From the NCBI GenBank assembly GCA_035316025.1, contig DATFXL010000023.1, positions 1 through 24,471 on the forward strand: a stretch of DNA of 24,471 nt, in the 5' to 3' direction. The notes beneath the pieces were generated by a model that did no database searches, was not told the origin of the DNA, and worked only from the letters and a program-made list of their open reading frames with translations. Both the position numbers and the translations under genes were made by a program. Positions 22,593-24,471 of the stretch are shown here, in pieces (the first letter of the stretch is position 1; each line of letters starts with the position of its first letter). The DNA is from JALZAA01 sp035316025 (GTDB lineage Bacteria > Actinomycetota > Acidimicrobiia > IMCC26256 > JACDBD01).

Positions 22593-22625
22593 CCCACAGA
22601 TCCGGCGATGTGGGATACGCGTCCC
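22593..22625 (+). repeat. Overlapping inverted repeats after the SnoaL-like gene
   Basis: CCCACA (22593-22598) can pair with TGTGGG (22609-22614). The latter can instead pair onward as GGGAT-ACGC-GTCCC (22612-22625), followed by GATTTCC. The two hairpins exclude each other. This could be a weak terminator, but the T-run is poor. The rest of the 172-base gap shows nothing clear. Confidence 0.25.
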
Positions 22626-22719
22626 GATTTCCTACGGCTGTCGGGCGCCGGGTCCATCGATGTTCACTCGCCGACGCTGTCGAGCCAGAGGTGGCGCTGA
22701 AGCCCTGACGCAAATCGAC

Positions 22720-23256
22720 ATGCGGCTTCGGTGCGTCGCCGACGAGACTCCTGTTGTGGGGACCGTGCGACCGGCAGTTCCCGCGGATGCAACCGCGGTC
22801 GAAGCGGTGTGGGCTGCCGTTGCCGCCGAGGGCGAATGGATCGGTACGGAGCTCCCGCTCGACCCCAACTGGCGAGATCGCTTCATGGCCGCACTCGCCG
22901 CGCAGGAATCGTCTTGGTTCGTCGCCGATCTGGGAGGACAGGTCGTTGGCGGGGTCTTCGTCCAGGGCGTAGGTGGCGTCGCCCACTTGGGGATGGCAAT
23001 CGTCGAAGACCACCGGGGAGCCGGACTCGGTCGCTCGCTACTGACCGCCGCAGTGGACTGGGCTCGCGATCGCGGATGCCACAAAGTGACCCTCGAGGTG
23101 TGGCCCCACAACACCCGAGCCCGGCAGCTCTACCAGAGCGGGGGCTTCGCTGACGAGGGATACCTGAGGCGTCACTACCGACGCAAGAGCGGCGCCTTGT
23201 GGGACGCGGTCGTCATGGCAGTGATCCTCGACAAGGACTCGCCCGGACGTCCGTAA
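22720..23256 (+). CDS. GNAT-family N-acetyltransferase
   Basis: About 178 residues. The acetyl-CoA-binding motif A is seen as LGMAIVEDHRGAGLGRSLL (RxxGxG). It is followed by VDWARDRGCHKVTLEVWPHN and the motif-B-like TRARQLYQSGGFADEGYLRRHYRR. GNAT enzymes acetylate amines on small molecules or proteins; the acceptor is unknown. The ATG at 22720-22722 was used. GTG codons at 22756 or 22765 start closer to the domain edge (VRPAVPADATAVEAV) and are equally possible, because none has a good ribosome binding site. The open frame continues further upstream without family similarity. It is convergent with the DUF4239-like gene. Confidence 0.9.
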   Translation: MRLRCVADETPVVGTVRPAVPADATAVEAVWAAVAAEGEWIGTELPLDPNWRDRFMAALAAQESSWFVADLGGQVVGGVFVQGVGGVAHLGMAIVEDHRGAGLGRSLLTAAVDWARDRGCHKVTLEVWPHNTRARQLYQSGGFADEGYLRRHYRRKSGALWDAVVMAVILDKDSPGRP

Positions 23257-23400
23257 TCTCGACGGCCACCCAGCCGGCGATCCGGGATAGTTCGCTCTCT
23301 CCGGTGTCCAACTTCACCGATGACCAGCGAGGCTCGTTCGTTAGCGCCTTCGACGACCTTCACGACGTGAGGCCTCGTCGTAGCTCACGGGGAGACACCT

Positions 23401-23433
23401 AGCCCGCGATGGGCTGTGCCGATGTCAGATCGG
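23401..23433. terminator. Twin short hairpins between convergent genes
   Basis: Two 5-bp inverted repeats in a row: AGCCCGCGATGGGCT (23401-23415) and CCGATGTCAGATCGG (23419-23433). The second overlaps the stop of the DUF4239-like gene. They sit where GNAT and the DUF4239-like gene converge and could act as a weak two-way terminator. T-runs are lacking. The rest of the 168-base gap shows no gene. Confidence 0.25.
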
Positions 23434-24246
23434 TCCATATCGTCTTCTCTTGAGGTTGTCGAGGACACGGACGAGCGAGTGGCCCTCGACGCGTAGGTCA
23501 CCCTTGAACGGCATGGCGATCGCCAGCAACAGCGCGAGGTCCAACGGGATGAGCGCAACGATCCCACCGATCGCCAAGCTGTAGGCGTGACCGAGGTGCA
23601 GCGCTAAAACGATGGCGTTAAGCGCGAGCGCGATGCCACTAAGGAACGCAAGTAGGAACAACGGCGTGGGCAGATCACGGGCGGCCGCGTTCAGTCGCTC
23701 GGAGCGCGTGATGGCGATCGCGTCAGCGGCGGTCGTGAGGTCATTGGACACGGAAGCCGGAACATCGGGCTGGGCCGCAATGCCGCGCACTCGGTACTGC
23801 AGCTCGCTCATGCGGTCGTGCGTCGCCTCGCAGCCGGAACCATCCCTGAGCGCGGACCACTCGTCGTTCAGTACTGAGCGCAGGTATGCGGCCAGGTCGC
23901 GGCGGATCGCGGCGCCGTCGCAGCCCGGCGAATGACTGATCCACGCCAGGCGGATGCACGCGTCGGCTTCCATGTCGACGGTGTGCTCGGCCTCGCGGTG
24001 GTGACCCCACTCGATGGTGATGACGAATGCGGTGAGGAACGCGAACAGAGCGCCCAGGGCACCCATGAGAGAGCCTGCGATGATCCCGAGGTCGCCCTGA
24101 TCCCTGGAGCCGATGACCGCGTCGAGGAGCAGGTACGCCGCGGTCGTCCACACGGCGAACCATGCCAGGAACATCCCGAACAGCGCGGCCGACGGTCGCC
24201 CCGCGAGCCAGCGCACGAGCTGCCCGAGCCAGGACCGGTTCGCCAT
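23425..24246 (-). CDS. DUF4239-like (bestrophin-like) membrane protein
   Basis: A 273-residue protein. There are two membrane helices near the N-terminus (about 21-43 and 50-77), a central helical soluble part (about 80-190), and two C-terminal helices (about 195-250). The TAFVITIEWGHHREAEHTVDMEADA segment after helix 2 and the DLAAYLRSVLNDEW helix resemble the DUF4239 group, proteins of unknown function distantly likened to bestrophin channels. The ATG at 24244-24246 was preferred because AGGA lies eight bases upstream and the first helix follows directly. Another ATG at 24253-24255 and a longer open frame exist but add no family-like sequence. No partner genes are visible. 24247-24471 shows nothing convincing. 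Confidence 0.7.
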   Translation of the reverse strand: MANRSWLGQLVRWLAGRPSAALFGMFLAWFAVWTTAAYLLLDAVIGSRDQGDLGIIAGSLMGALGALFAFLTAFVITIEWGHHREAEHTVDMEADACIRLAWISHSPGCDGAAIRRDLAAYLRSVLNDEWSALRDGSGCEATHDRMSELQYRVRGIAAQPDVPASVSNDLTTAADAIAITRSERLNAAARDLPTPLFLLAFLSGIALALNAIVLALHLGHAYSLAIGGIVALIPLDLALLLAIAMPFKGDLRVEGHSLVRVLDNLKRRRYGPI

Positions 24247-24471
24247 GCTGAACATCCTGCTCGGCCACGGCTCGAGGCGTGCAACACCGATGACTGTCTT
24301 CGATCCATCCCCTTCTCGGCAGGTTGCGGAACTTCGTGGCGCGGAAAACGACCCGTCAGGTGTGCATCCTCCATTCCGCCTCACCGTGTGTGCTTGCAGA
24401 AGTGAGCAGGCGGACTGATGCTTTGGGCTGCTCGCCCGCTACACCGCCCCGGGCGCCGACCACTGTGAACC

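Noticed and set aside
22548..22719. Upstream extension of the GNAT gene to about 22516
   Set aside because: The added residues show no similarity to acetyltransferases and overlap the end of the SnoaL-like gene.

Overview
The window looks like chromosomal DNA of a high-GC actinobacterium (Actinomycetota; an Acidimicrobiia-like lineage is possible, but the class cannot be fixed from sequence alone). Reasons: high GC, frequent GTG/TTG starts, a DUF2510 protein, TANNNT-type -10 boxes, and the gene order tig-clpP-clpX-valS-folC-ndk-mreB-mreC-mreD-PBP2, a conserved actinobacterial neighbourhood. No gene is cut except the PBP2 gene, which runs off the left edge.

Bases 1-10551 (all minus strand) are a long housekeeping run read from tig to the PBP2 gene. 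It covers nascent-chain folding and regulated proteolysis (trigger factor, ClpP, ClpX), then valyl-tRNA synthetase, folate polyglutamylation and nucleotide balance (valS, folC, ndk), then the elongasome (MreB, MreC, MreD, PBP2). Strong hairpins lie just after the stops of clpX and ndk, which are the borders between these three modules.

Bases 10632-14225 hold a small VOC-fold protein (plus strand, divergent from tig). They also hold a minus-strand block of a PDZ-less HtrA-type membrane protease, an OmpR-type response regulator and a membrane histidine kinase, a likely envelope-stress unit. tRNA-Pro(TGG) and tRNA-Gly(TCC) follow on the plus strand.

Bases 14512-18654 (minus) are a tightly coupled operon: an amidohydrolase, a metal-competent M24 aminopeptidase/creatinase-like protein, and a second M24 protein that has lost all five metal ligands. 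A DUF2510 membrane protein follows. A perfect 16-base palindrome, which would fold as a GNRA-loop hairpin in RNA, touches the ribosome binding site of the first gene.

Bases 18730-21808 hold tRNA-His(GTG), tRNA-Arg(TCT), tRNA-Lys(CTT), a nucleoside hydrolase and a TIGR01777-type SDR. A 45-base copy of the 3' part of tRNA-Arg lies about 1.07 kb downstream of the intact gene. This is the usual mark of integration at a tRNA. The enclosed islet has a methyltransferase gene of lower GC and a decayed reading frame, but no integrase.

Bases 21809-24471 look like accessory DNA of more ordinary base composition: a SnoaL-like protein, a GNAT acetyltransferase and a DUF4239-like membrane protein. I saw no CRISPR array, insertion sequence or biosynthetic cluster. 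The observations most worth follow-up are the tRNA-Arg islet, the active/inactive M24 pair and its hairpin leader.
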